DNA from: Sitta carolinensis
Lineage: Eukaryota; Chordata; Aves; Passeriformes; Sittidae
Reading direction: 5' to 3'
Length of the DNA stretch: 64,000 bases
Assembly: GCA_032173965.1 (NCBI GenBank)
Contig: CM063288.1
Span: 20,247,501 to 20,311,500 of the forward strand
The stretch's first letter is position 1; every line of letters begins with the position of its first letter. The notes beneath the pieces are model-generated. The model was not told where the DNA came from, did no database searches, and was given only the letters and a program-made list of their open reading frames with translations. A program made the translations under genes and the position numbers. Below, piece by piece: positions 24,022 to 36,726 of the stretch.

Positions 24022-27000
24022 ATATAGCTATTTAGAGACCCAGGTGGAATTTCCCACCTTAAAACTCAGAAGCTATGAAGGAGTGACTTCTCTTGATAAG
24101 ATTTGCTTTGAGCATAACAAGAGTGCACATCCTGCCTTTCTCTTGTCATTTGATTACATACTCACTGGCAAGGCTGGAGAGTGTTAGGGAAGAAAATAAG
24201 AAAGCACAAGCCAAATTAAAACTGAAAGCAATAAAACTATAATCTTGCTTTGGCAGTTCCAACTATCGTCCCACAGTTCCACAATTTTGAAAAGCTTCTA
24301 CAAAATAATTATTAGAAAAATATCCTACAACTCACAGAAGCAAAATGGTTATAGATTGAAGATCAATCTTCAATCTATCAACATTCTAAAAAGAGTTTCA
24401 TTGCACAGGTACCAATGACAGGCCTGTGACCAGTATAACATTCTGCACAAAGGTGTACTACATGCCTTATTTTATCTCAGTGAAAGCTCTTTCTAGGGTG
24501 GAGAATAAGTAAAAATCATTTATTGGAAGAGTCTTGTTCCATAGTCACAATTTGCAATTTGTAAAGACGAAGTAGTGATGTTATCAACAGCAAAGGTCAA
24601 ACGGTTCGGTTGTTTAGGCATGGAACCCAGTGCCAAAGAGTGAAAGTATCATTCTGGTTTATGCCATTCAAACACTAATTACTTGAACTTCTTTGTCTGT
24701 ATTACTCCTGGTAAGATAACTTCTACAGAGGTATTTCTAAAGCTTCCACAACAGTCAGTTAAATTAGCTGACAGAACAAAGCTGACTGGACAATCTCAGC
24801 ACTTTTGTTTGTTTACAAAATGAATAGCCATCGGGTTTCTGAAAAACTCATCCAAATGCTTTAAGGAATAGGGTAACTTACTTGGAAAATCCAGGTCTAA
24901 GGTTTAGATCTTAAATTACTTGTCCAGCATGGAAAAAGACATAGTTGTAGCTGGTAAAAGAATCTCTAATTTTATTCTAAGGCAAGCTTTGACAAGTCAG
25001 TTATTGGTCACTTGAAACTAGAAACACTTCCTGTATTAAAAAAGTTACATCAGAAGCACAAAACAACAGCCTGTGGTGACATGGTGTGGTGCTTTGATAG
25101 GCATTTATATACACTTATGTTTAGGCTGCTGCTCTCAAAATGTATGAATAGTATAGCAATGATGACAGCCATTGCCAAGTACCACACATGTAATACTGGC
25201 AGGAATCCACTGCTACCTCTTCAAAATAATCTTAATCTTTGTCTGTTTTATAGGTCTTATTTTGTCTGTCTACTCTGAAGTTCTTCCAGGTCTGAAATCA
25301 CAGTTATCCTACATCTCACAATGCAGCAACCCAAAGAAAGAAGTGCGTGTCAGATCATGTCCCAACAGAACTGCTAAGAGGGGACACGCTGACAGAATTG
25401 GTTTTATGCTGGAAAAATATTATTGTCTCAAGGAGACAGAAGCTCTGGAAAAGAAAAGAGATTATGAACTGTAGAACCTACCCACAGTAATGGTTAACAA
25501 AAGCAGGTGTTCACTGACCCAAGAGACTTGAAAGCTCCATACAGGATAGTTTCATTTTTATGCCAGTGGGGGGTTATTTTCCAAACAGATTATCAAGTGC
25601 GTCATTCAGCCCTTAGCAGTCAACTGTATCATGTGGAGTTCCCACCCCCAAGTTAACATGAAAACCACTCAGACATCATAGCTGTGCTAAGGATTGCTTC
25701 TGATTCTGTACCAATCTGATATTTGCATTAGGTGGGCAAGAAGAGGTGGAAGAAGAGAAAATGCAGAGAAATACACGCCAGAGTTACTAATGGTGCTGCC
25801 TGAAATCTCTTCTGCATTACAGATGTTCCATAAAGAACATTTCACTTTGTCTAACAATTTATTTTGCACTTTGTTCTAGTTTGGTTTATTTAACAATCTC
25901 TAAGCTTTAGAATTTTTTCAATTCTATTTTTTTAAAAAATTGTTCATCATTACTTGGTAAAACTAGACTTCATATTCTGTTCAAGAGAATTTTGTTTCTG
26001 CTCTTGTTATTTGCTGCTCTAACAGGGTAAACCAGTTTGAGTTATAGGAATTCATGAAAGTCTTCTGAGAGATATAGTTTTAGCTCAAGTAAATTACCCT
26101 TGAGTAGACAATTCTTAAATAGGACTGTTCAGATACGGATGTAATCGAAGCTCGTTGAAATCAGTGGGAACTGGAAGCATTTTGCAATTGGGAGATTTAG
26201 GTTCATAGGAGACAAAATAAACATTTATGTCAGTTTTTAGGCTTAACAGAGACAAAAGTAAAACTTTTCTGACCATAATATTGAGATGACCTGTGTGCCT
26301 CATAAGCTAATGACAATCTGGCACCCTTGCAAGATTATACATGAGTGCATTCATTAGATTGTTTAGGGCTTAGATCTTCTCTTAGATGGTGTGACTTGTG
26401 AAATTTAACAATTCAAGTGTTCTACTTACCATTGTGAGTAGAATGAGCAACCAGTTAAATCCTGAGGGCAGGTCACACCAAATCCATGCAAACTAAAGCT
26501 AAATATCTTTATACAAGTGCTGCTTAAGTCAAGCTTTTCTTTAAAACATCAGCGTCTATTTTTAGGAGATTAAAGACAATAATGAAGAAATATATTTGCA
26601 TCCCACTCCAATCTGGCTTGGTCTTCATGTCTCTATGTAGGTATTTCCAAAACTTTAGTAAGTATGGTATTTGAATTGGTAGTATTCTATTGAAACTATT
26701 TTAAGTTTCATAAAATTTTTACTTTCCTTTTCTAGGCCTCAGTTTAAGTGTGAAATACCAGAGAGATTAAATGCTATCCAGAGTAAATAGTATTTTTTTC
26801 TCTCAGTTAACAAACTTCTAATTCATATGTAGTTCAACACTATATATATATTTTAAAAGTAAGCTAATCAAATACCTGAAAATTAGTGTTGAATGTATTT
26901 TTGGGCATATCCTCCTACTACATTTGACAGGCTTCAGAGCCAGCTGAATGTTCTACACCAAAAGAAAAATAACTGCTGACTACATGATTTGACCAAACTG

Positions 27001-27559
27001 GTCTAATCTATCATGTTATATTTTTGGCAGGTTGCCTATTGTCTCTTTTGCAATTCTGTTTTGTGTCCTTTTTTCCTCTCTAACTTCCCTGCAGTGGGCC
27101 TTTCCATGCCTATTGGAATTGTCTAAGTTTTATGCATTCCCTTTCTTTGCTAGTGGATATTGATACATTTGTGCTATCCAACAGAACAATGCCTACACCC
27201 TACTACATTCTTAGGTCAGACTCCACATATGAAACTGGCTAGTATCTTTCCATATTTGCAGCACTCAATGAACCCATTGAGAAGGAGCGATCACGATGGC
27301 AAGACTGTGCTCCAGGTGAGTACATCAGTGTCTTTAAGTGCGCTCCACCTCCTCTGCATTTTCTGTATGTGCTGTTTCTTCATCCTAACAGCGCTCCTGC
27401 TTTATCTGTTAAGTGCTTATGACCGTGGTGGCTTATCTTTATGGCGGGTCTGTGCGCTCCCTAACTCCACAACAGCCTCTCGGCACAAAACCCGTGACCA
27501 CCAGCTCCCTTCCTTGGCTGCCGGGGGAGAGCCACCGACACAGAAAATCCTTTTCTAAG

Positions 27560-27720
27560 GCGGAGTTCTGAATACGACGGGACTCTCGCAGAGGGCAGGG
27601 TGGACTGCCGCCCCGTCCCGCCCCGTCCCGTCCCATTCCCGCCGGGCCCGACCCCGCCCGGCCGCCGGCCCGGCCCGCGCCTCCTTGGCGGCCCTTGCTG
27701 CCGTGCACCGGGCTCGAAAG
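27560..27720 (+). promoter_or_regulatory. CYBRD1: CYBRD1 CpG-island promoter and 5' UTR
   Basis: The DNA changes abruptly to CpG-rich at about 27.56 kb, with CCCGCCCCGTCCCG-type GC boxes before the start codon at 27721. The island continues through exon 1 into the minisatellite. No TATA box and no clear iron-responsive hairpin is visible in the short leader. The transcription start is not determined. Confidence 0.7.
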
Positions 27721-27907
27721 ATGGAGGACTACGGGCGATTCTTGGCGCTGCTGGCTTCTGCGCTGCTGGTGGGCTTCGTGTCGGTCATCCTCTCCCTCAT
27801 CTGGGTCTTCCACTACCGCGAGGGGCTGAGCTGGGACGGCAGCGCGGGGGAATTCAACTGGCACCCCGTCCTCGTCATCACGGGCTTCGTCTTCATCCAG
27901 GGCATCG
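27721..27907 (+). CDS. CYBRD1: CYBRD1 coding exon 1
   Basis: Encodes residues 1-62: a first membrane helix (about 7-29), the HYREGL loop, EFNWHPVL with heme ligand His48, and the start of helix 2. Donor ATCG|GTGCGT at 27907, only about 50 bases before the G-rich minisatellite. One base is left for the next codon. Confidence 0.97.
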
Positions 27908-30900
27908 GTGCGTCGGGGGCCCGGGTCGGCGAGGAGCTGCGAGGGAGCCGGGCCTGCCTGGGGCCGGGGGGCGGCGGGGCCGGGGCGCTCCGGGGCCGGG
28001 GCGCTCCGGGGCCGGGGCGCTCCGGGGCCGGGGGGCTCCGGGGCCGGGGCGCTCCGGGGCCGGGGCGCTCCGGGGCCGGGGGGCGGCGGGGCCGGGGCGC
28101 TCCGGGGCCGGGGCGCTCCGGGGCCGGGGGGCTCCGGGGCCGGGGGGCTCCGGGGCCGGGGCGCTCCGGGGCCGGGGGGCGGCGGGGCCGGGGGGCTCCG
28201 GGGCCGGGGGCGGCGGGGCCGGGGCGCTCCGGGGCCGGGGGCGGCGGGGCCGGGGCGCTCCGGGGCCGGGGCGCTCCGGGGCCGGGGGGCTCCGGGGCCG
28301 GGGGCGGCGGGGCCGGGGCGCTCCGGGGCCGGGGCGCTCCGGGGCCGGGGCGCTCCGGGGCCGGGGGGCTCCGGGGCCGGGGGGCTCCGGGCGGAGCCGC
28401 CAGGGCGGCCCGCGGCCGGTAGCGGTGACAGCGGGAGCGCAGCAGTCGGTCCGCGGTTTAAGGAAGCCAGCGCTCCCGGGGAAGGGACAAAGAGTCCCCT
28501 GTAATAAGCCAAAATTGCTACGTATGGAGTTTGTGTTGTTTTGGTTGTTTGGGGTTTTTTTTCCTGCAAACATTTGTTTATCCTGGCCCGGGGATTGCCG
28601 TGAACTTTGAGGAATGCTTGAGAGGTGTGTTTTTCCTAGGCAGCTGGAATTTATGCAAGCTGAAAATCGAAATGCCAGAAATGCTGCCCTAGGAAAGTTT
28701 CTCTTTTGGCTCTCTTCCATGTCTCAAGAAGAGAAAGTTCAATACCACAGAAGCTTGACCCAGGAGCGGGGGTTTTGCCAGAGACAAGCGCTATTAAAAT
28801 GCAGCTTTTCAGACTAGATTTAGGATTGTTTTGTAAAGTATATCTCTTAAATTAATAATTTATTCTGTTGCTTAAATAACATATAGATATTAAGATACAA
28901 GGATCAAGGTTGCTTGCTGCTTTATTTATTTATTTATTTATTATTATTTTATTTCTTTAAGAGTGTATGAACTTTGGAGTCATTTTCCCCTTACACTTCC
29001 AACCAGTCAAAAACTTGGAAGATGCCAAAGGCTGTCTGTCTAGTTCTGGTTATGAAAAGAATGTTGTGATTTGAACATACACTGTAAATTTTTTTTTTTT
29101 TCAGTGGGAGTGGGGATGTTTTCAACCATCTTGTGGCTTCAAGCAGCAAACTACTATTGAGCAATAAACCTTATTTTGAAGTTGTTTTATATAATATTGC
29201 TCAATAGGAAGTGTAATTTCAGACTATAAATAAGCAATGAAAACTACCTGTTGACTTCACTAAGCTCTGTACTACTTTTTGTGCTCAACCTATTTTTTTT
29301 TCATATATATATAAGCTCAGAACTTTTGAAGAAAATAGGGAGATGCTTTCTGCATCTTTTTCCTATATATTTTTTACTTTTTTTTCCTCTGAAACTCATT
29401 TTTTTCCCTGTGTCACAGAGAAAGGAGGTTGCCCCAAGCCCTGTATGGGTAAGGATATATGTAAAGTAAATGGAAGTTTACCATAGTTAAGAAACCACAC
29501 AGATACAAGGAATTAACTGATAATACAGCATCATTTAGGGAGGAATTCCTATTACATAACAGGAAAAGCAAAGTTGGAGACCGAAGGGGTATTGTAGTAA
29601 ATCAGATGAAATATCAACAGATAAGATACCACTGTGAATTGGATTCAAATTTGGCTGATGGAAGTCTGCCACTGAATTCAAAGCAATTTGGATGAGAGTG
29701 GGAAATCTGATGCCTCTTTGGACACATGCAAGAAAAATAAGTCTTTAAGTAGTTGAAAGTAGAAAGATGTAGCTAAAAAAAACTTGGTTAAATTTGAGTA
29801 GAGGATTTTAAATAATAACTAAACCAATTGTTTCTTGAGTTTATTTGTCTGTAGAAAGGATGGAAATATATTGTTGGTCAATAACTCTAGAATTTTGCCC
29901 TGTACATTTGTAAAAGGACAGATGTCCCATGCCATATAAAGATACTGCAAGACAATTCTGCCCTGTGTGATGTCTTTTAAAATCATAGTTCAAAACAGGT
30001 CTGAGTCAAAAAGCTCAGTCTAGGGTGCCTAAGCTGTCAAATTTTTAACAGTACTAGAGATGTTCTGTCTTGAGAAAGCTCTTCACAAGGCTGCTTTACC
30101 ATGTCACCACCAAATATTCTAATTGTGTGCTTTTAAGCTACGCTGTCTTAATTTTGACATGAAATTACACAACACATCTGACTAAGTTTTTAAGAGCTTG
30201 TACTCACCGAAAGGTGAATCTTCCTTCTCTCCTCTTTGTTCCCCAGATTGTCTTTCCTCCTGCAGATCAGACAGGCACCAGGTATGAGAAAGGCAGGGAG
30301 AAGCACACAGAAGTGGTGATGGGGAAATAAAACTGTCTTTTCACAGTGATAAACAAATCTGCTGAAATTGCAATGTGTAAGTTCACACAAAGCCCTCACA
30401 GAAAGATGATTAAACCAGACTGTAATATCATGCATAAGGCCTGGGCTGTGGCATGTGACATGGCACTGAATAGTATTGTTAACAAACTGGCCAAACCATT
30501 AGTCAGTTATTTCTTGGGTTTCTATTGTAATGTTTACAGGAAACAACTTAGAAAATCCAAGGCCCAAACAGAGATCTGAGACTATGTGGACAAGTGACTA
30601 GGGAGTTTGCTAGTGCTTTCGGAATTTAAGTCAGCTAGATGACAACAAAAAAATATTATATAAAAATTTTAGCCCAGACTTGACCCTCTGAGATCAAAGA
30701 CTAAAAACTGAGACCAGGACCTATGCTCATTAAGTTTTGTTCATACAGAGTCCAGTACTCTGCTGCACTGTGAATACATTATTGATAATACTGTGGGACA
30801 TATGGTAAGGAGGATTTACTGGGAATATCCTCATGGGATGTTGAAGCTTGTTTTGGGGCCTTTTGACACATCTGCTTTACAAAATTAGAAGTCATTATCA

Positions 30901-33900
30901 TTAGAACTAAGTTGATTAATAATAGTCTAATGTGGGATATTATTGCCAGCTGGCTGAACATGAGCCAGTGTGTGCCCAGGTGTGTTGCCAAGAAGGCCAA
31001 CAGAATCCTGCCTGTATCAGAAATAGTGTGGCCAGCAGGAGCAGGGCAGTGATTGTTCCCCCTGTACCTGGTTTGAGGCTGCACCTCAAATCTTGTGTCC
31101 AGTTCTGAGCCCCTCAGTCCAAGACAGATATTGAGCTGCTGGAGAGTGTCTGGAGAAGGGCAGTGAAGCTGGTGAAAGGTGTGGAGCACAAGTCTAAAGA
31201 GGAGCAGCTGAGGCAGCTGGGGGTGTTTAGCCTAAAGAAAAGGAGGATCAGAGGGGATGTTCTTGTTCTCACAAGTGCCTGAAATGAGGGTATAGCAACT
31301 GGGGCTCAATCTCATCTCCCAAGTAACCAATGATAGAACAAGAGGAAATGGCCTCCAGTTGCACCAGGGGAGATTAAGACTGGATACTTGCACAAATTTC
31401 TTCACTGAAATTGTGGTCAGGTATTGAAATGGCTGCCCAGAAAACTGATGGAATCATTATCCATGGAAGTTTTAAAAAAACATAAACACAGTGCTTAGAA
31501 CATGGTTTAGTATAGACATGGCAGTGATAGGTTAATGGTCAAACTCAATTATCTGAGAGATATTTTCTAGCCTTAGTGATTCTAGGATTCTAACATCATC
31601 ATACAGTGTCACTTTGGGAAACTGTTGGAGGTGATAAACTTGGTGTGCAGAATCATATTTATGTAATAGATTGTTTTAAGACTGTCAAATCATCTTAAAA
31701 ACAAGGTTTCTATGTTCCTGATTTTGCAGGATTTACTACTGTTGCTTTTTAAAATAGAAAGCTAAGAAAAACCTAAGTGCTGTATATATTTAAATATTCT
31801 AAGGAATGCTTTCATTCTAGTATTATATTTTCACAAAGTATGTAAAAGCATACATTGATTTAAAATCTGATCATAATATGGAAATTTGACTTGTAAACTG
31901 TTTTCTTTGTGAATTATTTAGTGTAGTACTGTATTTATTGAAATGCATCCAAGTTAAAAAAGGAGTATGAGCAGAACTTGGAAAGAATTTGTCATTATTA
32001 CTATTATTCATCAAAACATCCAGAGAGAATATTCTATTTATTTTCCATAATTTATGCTTTTTGCCTAAAATCCAAATGTTATGGAGAAGTAATGAATGAG
32101 TAGGGCACATGAGAATCACTTAAATACATTTCTAATCTTTGCATTTATCAGGTAATACTTCTCTATTTTTTAATGTTAGGAGCAGGATTTTTTTAAAAAA
32201 AACTACATAAATTATTATTCCTTTTTTTTTTTATTATAGCTAATTACATATAATACTTTCACCATAATTTCATAAGCAGAAGCCTTAAATAGGATGTGAT
32301 GAATCACTGAGTGGAGCTCAGGCAAGACATTATAGATGGGGGCATTAGTCTTTACTGGTCAAATTAGTAGCTGTCCTCATAAATATTTGTCCCCTGTTAG
32401 CTGAATATACTTATATGCTGTCACACATCCAGAATTACTATCTAGTTTGTAATCAGATGTACCTGGAGCATCAGTGATGTCATCTGGCCTGTTTGTGTCC
32501 CCTGCAGAAAGCATCCGGGTCATTTGACAGACAGGGGACAGTTGTGGCAGGAGAGGGGCAGCAGGGATCTTGGAGAAAACTGCTAGAAGCAGCTCTAGGT
32601 TGAGTTATTCTTCTGCACCATCTGCTGTTAGATCAACGGATATTATTGTTTTGCTCAGACTGGACAAAACACTGTCTGCTAGAGTTATTAATTCAAGTAT
32701 AAGCAAAACTTCCCTACATTCATCTAACAGTGGTGGAAGTCTTGCATTTATTAAATGATTTGTCTCTAATGTCAGATTATGATTCCCTTATGGTGAAGAG
32801 CATTTTCCCATTCAAAGTAATCTTATTGATATCAGTGTAATAGACAGTCATATAAGTATCTATGCAATTAGACAATAGCATTATCCAAAGTTGGCAAAGA
32901 GAATAAATATTATAAAATAATCCTACACACTTTCTCAATAAATTATCTTCTCAAAATAAGAATCAGGCTATAGTGATCCAATCTGACTACTCACAGAAAA
33001 ATCAAAATCCTATGCCAAGTCCCTGTTAGATCAATTTAATAACTGAGGAAAAGATGACACCAAAGTATTTACTGGGGTTTTTTTTGAAACACACTTAAGT
33101 TTATGGGACTTTTTATAATTGAGAAAAAAATCCCTTAAAAGCGATATTTAAGCCCCAGTTGTATTTTCAGAGTATGCTAAGCTAATTTTATGAGAAAAAG
33201 CCTTTTAACAGACTTTTAAGAAGACTTAAGGTTGGATTTTGCTGTAATTTACAATGTAACTATGTGAATTATGCATAATTCTTAACATCTGAAGGAAATT
33301 ATCCTATAAGGTCTAAAATCTTATTTCTCTTCTTTCTGCAGCTATTATTGTGTACAGATTGCCCTGGACCTGGAAGTGCAGCAAACTCCTAATGAAGTTC
33401 ATACATGCTGGATTAAATACCATAGCTATGATCCTTGCAATTGTTTCTATGGTAGCAGTGTTTGACTTCCACAACGCCAAGAACATTCCTAACATGTACA
33501 GTCTGCACAGCTGGATTGGGCTGACTGCTGTTATATTTTATTCTCTCCAGGTCAGAATCTAACTGTATTTATAAACTGTATTTATTTATATGTAAATTTG
33601 AATAATATTTTGAGTAATTCAGGCACAATAGGCTCTCGCTAGTACACTGTAACTACTTGGATAGCCATTTTACACTCTGATTTGGCAAATTAGATCATCG
33701 ACTTTGAAGAAAAATGCAGTTTTAAGTGTATTTTATTTGCTGGCATAACGGTCATTAACTTATAATACAGTTAGTAGTGTGTTTCTAAGCTCGAATAACT
33801 CCTGAACATACAGCAAGTTACTTTGTTTGTTGGCAGCATATTTAAATATAGTTAGAGCATTTATTAAGGAAATCTCAAATAAAGTAACAGCTTTTTTTCT

Positions 33901-36726
33901 TTTCAGCTGTCATAAATTTAAGTAGTCACTTCTTGGCTTTCGTTAATCAGCAGAACAAGTGCATCAGGGGGCAGTAGAGATGTAAAGGATCTGACATCTG
34001 AATGAGCATGCTACTGGCTGAGCAGTTTTCCTGAATCAGCAGAACGTTGATGATGTTTGTAGGCATGCTTTTAACTGCTCCTCTTGGCAGAGAATTAGCA
34101 TTATTGTAATGGTAAATGAGCTAACTTAGTGCGTTTTGCAGTTGGCAAAGAGCAACCATGCCCGAAATTTACACAACACATACAGATGCTTCTGCATATA
34201 CATTCTGAATTCCCTATATTGTGTAATTACACTATGGAAATTTATTTTGTTCCTTCAATTTTTTTTTTCTGAAAACACTAAAAAGAAAAAAGACTTAATT
34301 ATCTATGATCAAGTACAGGGATTTGGGTTCTGGACTTTATCCTCCTCTGCTCAGGCCAAGAGGGTACAGGAAATAGGGATGAAATGGTGATTTTAACATT
34401 TAGGAAAAAAGAAAGCATATTGCACCATTGTTGAGTATATTCTCTGTAGCTGAACAAATTAATAAGAATGAATATGAATGAATAAGAAAGAACAATGTTA
34501 AAATTAAGTTTGTCCTAATAATGCAGCTATTTCAAGGAAGTCTGTGCTGCCACTACACTGAGTATCAGTATTTTTTCTAATGGTTAAATGAAGAATTGGG
34601 ACTAAAATTTTAGTTCTGCTTTTCATTTTGCTACTATAAACATGATAAATGGCACTTAATGTCTTGCCTGTCACATCAAAAGATCCTTGGTGTTCCTTCC
34701 TTCAATCTGGGATGTAGGTCTCCAGTCAGAGATTGATGTTTGTTAAGTGACTGAGCACTATAAAAAACAGTCATAGAGTAGAATCTTAGTTAACAGAGAA
34801 GACACTTGGCACTTAGCAGAAGGGGCATGTCAGTCGTACACCCACATAATACTCTGCCAGCAATATTGGAACTGTATTGTAATTAAGCCAAATGTAGGTT
34901 AATACAGTATAGCACACTGACAAATTTAAGAATAGGGCCGAAACGTAAAATGAGACTGTCTCTTGGAAAATGATGTCTATGGAAAGAAATACTCAAAAAA
35001 AATGACATGAAGCTCTAAATCAGTTCTCACAATGTTGTGACAACAGGAAAAAGATGGCATTAGTGAAACTAATATGAAATATGGAATTTTTTTAAATATA
35101 AAAGAATGATCAGAAAAATAAAAAGCAACAAATGCAAAGAAATCATCAAAAAGTAATTTGAGGGCTGGAAAAGCTATCTTCCAAGGCAAGACTTAAAAAT
35201 CTCCAGCTGTTTAGCAGATCTGAGATTAAGAGATGATTTGATTATGATGTACTAAAAAGCTTCACAGGGAGAAAATATCAGGCTTTCTAATCCATTATGG
35301 AAAGATTAAACAAGGACTAAGACTGAGTTAAAGCATGATGAAATACAAATTCATGCACTGTGTCTAATTTAGCAGCAGGGGTGAGTAATGTATAACAAAC
35401 TAAAGAAAGGATGCAGCCTCAACATGACTGGACAATCCTGTGGATGCAACCATGGGTCATGATGGGTTATTCTCCATCACAAAATTAGTGCTAATAGGAG
35501 GACTAATGTCTCCTGAATAACTTAATGCCACTCGTACATGTCTTCACTCTGTAAATGCCATGTGATCAATATATTGAGAGACCATTCCCCTTCTAAAGAT
35601 AGGCACTGAAATTTAACTGAAATTCTAACAAAGATAAAGTTATTTAATCATGTCAGAAGGTTAGACTGTCTTCTGATGTATCCTTTATGTGCAAATCTGC
35701 AACAGGAGCAGAGAAAAGGACTTGACAAGACTGTAAAAGTGTTGCTCCTCACATCTTTAATATATTTGTGAATTAATGACACTGAAAACTTGTGTTTCAA
35801 GTACTTAGTCTGGTTGGAGTTTTAGCACTATCAGTAAGTTTGGACACTGATATTAAGGTATGTTGATTTATATGTCTGCTTCCCAAGTGCTAATCCAGAA
35901 TTTTGCTTTGGTTTTGACAGGAGACACATTCAAAAATAGAAATGCCAATTCTTTTCAAATTTTTACCTGAAGACACCTCAGAATGGAATTTTTATTTTAT
36001 TCTGCTTGAGAAGTGCAGCTTGTTTTCCATCTGGCCTTAACTATGAATCTGTTTTGGTTTTAGCTTGTCTTTGGTTTCGCTGTCTTTCTGCTCCCATTTG
36101 CTCCAGTTCATCTCCGCACAGCTCTCATGCCGATACATGTTTATTCGGGTCTTACCATCTTTGCAACAGTGATTGCAACAGCTCTCATGGGAATCACAGA
36201 AAAGCTTATATTTGCATTGTAAGTATTTGTTTCCACTTGCTTATCAAGTTTATTTATTGCAAATATACTTCCATATGCCCAGAATAAAAAGCATCCAGTA
36301 CTGGGACGCTGTTTTGTTTTGTTTGTATTAAAAAGACCTACCTAGCAGGAGACTGCTGGTTTTAGACCTGGATTGTCTTTAAAACAATCTTTTCTGATCT
36401 CTTCTTTCTTTTTCCACTTCCAAAGGAAAAATCCTTCATACAGTGCATCCCCACCAGAAGCAACTTTCGTCAACTGTCTTGGTCTTTTGCTTGTGATATT
36501 TGGTTCACTTATTTTGTGGATGGCAAGCAGGCCCCACTGGAAGCGGCCCCCAGAAGAGAATGCTAAAATTCTGAGACCCATTGGAGCAACTCCTGAAGGC
36601 ACAGAAGTAGAATCCACAATGACATACAGTAGTAATACAGATAAATCTGATCTGAGGAGCAATGCTGAAGCAGCCAGGAAACCAAACATCAAATTTGATG
36701 ACGCAGGACAAAGATCAACTATGTAA
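27721..36726 (+). CDS. CYBRD1: CYBRD1, duodenal-type cytochrome b ferric reductase (4 coding exons)
   Basis: Exons 27721-27907, 33342-33550, 36064-36218 and 36426-36726 join to 852 bases, a 283-residue protein (human has 286). It is a member of the cytochrome b561 family: a six-helix membrane protein with two hemes that passes electrons from cytosolic ascorbate to reduce Fe3+ (and Cu2+) outside the cell, feeding iron uptake. The four heme-ligand histidines are present at residues 48, 84, 118 and 157, matching human 50, 86, 120 and 159. Conserved blocks include [33 protein letters not shown] and MPIHVYSG. The hydrophilic C-terminal tail ends DAGQRSTM as in human. The ATG at 27721 is chosen because the frame upstream has only non-ATG codons and the protein aligns from here. 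Confidence 0.97.
27960..28391 (+). repeat. G-rich 16-bp minisatellite in CYBRD1 intron 1 (about 27 copies)
   Basis: Tandem units of GGGGCCGGGGCGCTCC alternate with variants GGGGCCGGGGGGCTCC and GGGGCCGGGGGGCGGC, a few of them 15 bp, over about 432 bases. The G-rich strand is the transcribed-sense strand. Closely spaced runs of four or more Gs predict G-quadruplex formation. There are no stop codons in any frame, which explains the long open frames on both strands; these are not genes. It starts about 50 bases after the exon 1 donor. Confidence 0.95.
28920..28960. repeat. (TTTA)n low-complexity tract
   Basis: About five TTTA units followed by TTATTATTTTATT in CYBRD1 intron 1. No gene or conserved element is seen near it. 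Confidence 0.8.
30949..31593 (+). mobile_element. CR1 LINE 3' fragment in CYBRD1 intron 1
   Basis: Recognisable CR1 sequence: TGGCTGAACATGAGCCAGTG, GTGCCCAGGTG..GCCAAGAAGGCC, AGCAGGAGCAGGG, GAGCTGCTGGAG, then a diverged 3' end with GATTCTAGGATTCTAAC, a worn octamer tail. The element is 5' truncated, lacks the reverse-transcriptase domain, and is old, with many small differences. Sense to CYBRD1. Confidence 0.9.
33342..33550 (+). CDS. CYBRD1: CYBRD1 coding exon 2
   Basis: Residues 63-132: [18 protein letters not shown], His84, helix 3, and [10 protein letters not shown] with His118. Acceptor CTGCAG, donor CAG|GTCAGA. Confidence 0.97.
36064..36218 (+). CDS. CYBRD1: CYBRD1 coding exon 3
   Basis: Residues 133-183: helix 4 ([13 protein letters not shown]), MPIHVYSG with His157, and helix 5 ending ITEKLIFA. 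Acceptor TTTTAG, donor TT|GTAAGT. Human has LLSGFSVFLLPWAP at the start, so this segment is slightly diverged. Confidence 0.96.
36426..36726 (+). CDS. CYBRD1: CYBRD1 coding exon 4 with stop
   Basis: Helix 6 ([16 protein letters not shown]) is followed by RPHWKRP and a polar cytosolic tail of about 65 residues ending DAGQRSTM. Acceptor CCAAAG at 36421-36425 and stop TAA at 36724-36726. Confidence 0.97.

Larger units (their letters stand above)
19711..27559. other. Intergenic region between DCAF17 and CYBRD1
   Basis: AT-rich DNA of about 7.8 kb. Apart from the LTR-like block at about 20.0-20.4 kb, a (TA)/(GA) microsatellite at about 23.96-24.02 kb and a palindrome at 24352-24377, I see no gene, RNA gene or coding similarity. 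The open frames here are short (at most about 130 codons) and resemble no known protein. Confidence 0.7.

Noticed and set aside
27439..28610. Long overlapping open frames on both strands (376, 336, 275, 245 and 198 codons)
   Set aside because: They come from the stop-free 16-bp minisatellite; only the first 62 codons from 27721 are real CYBRD1.
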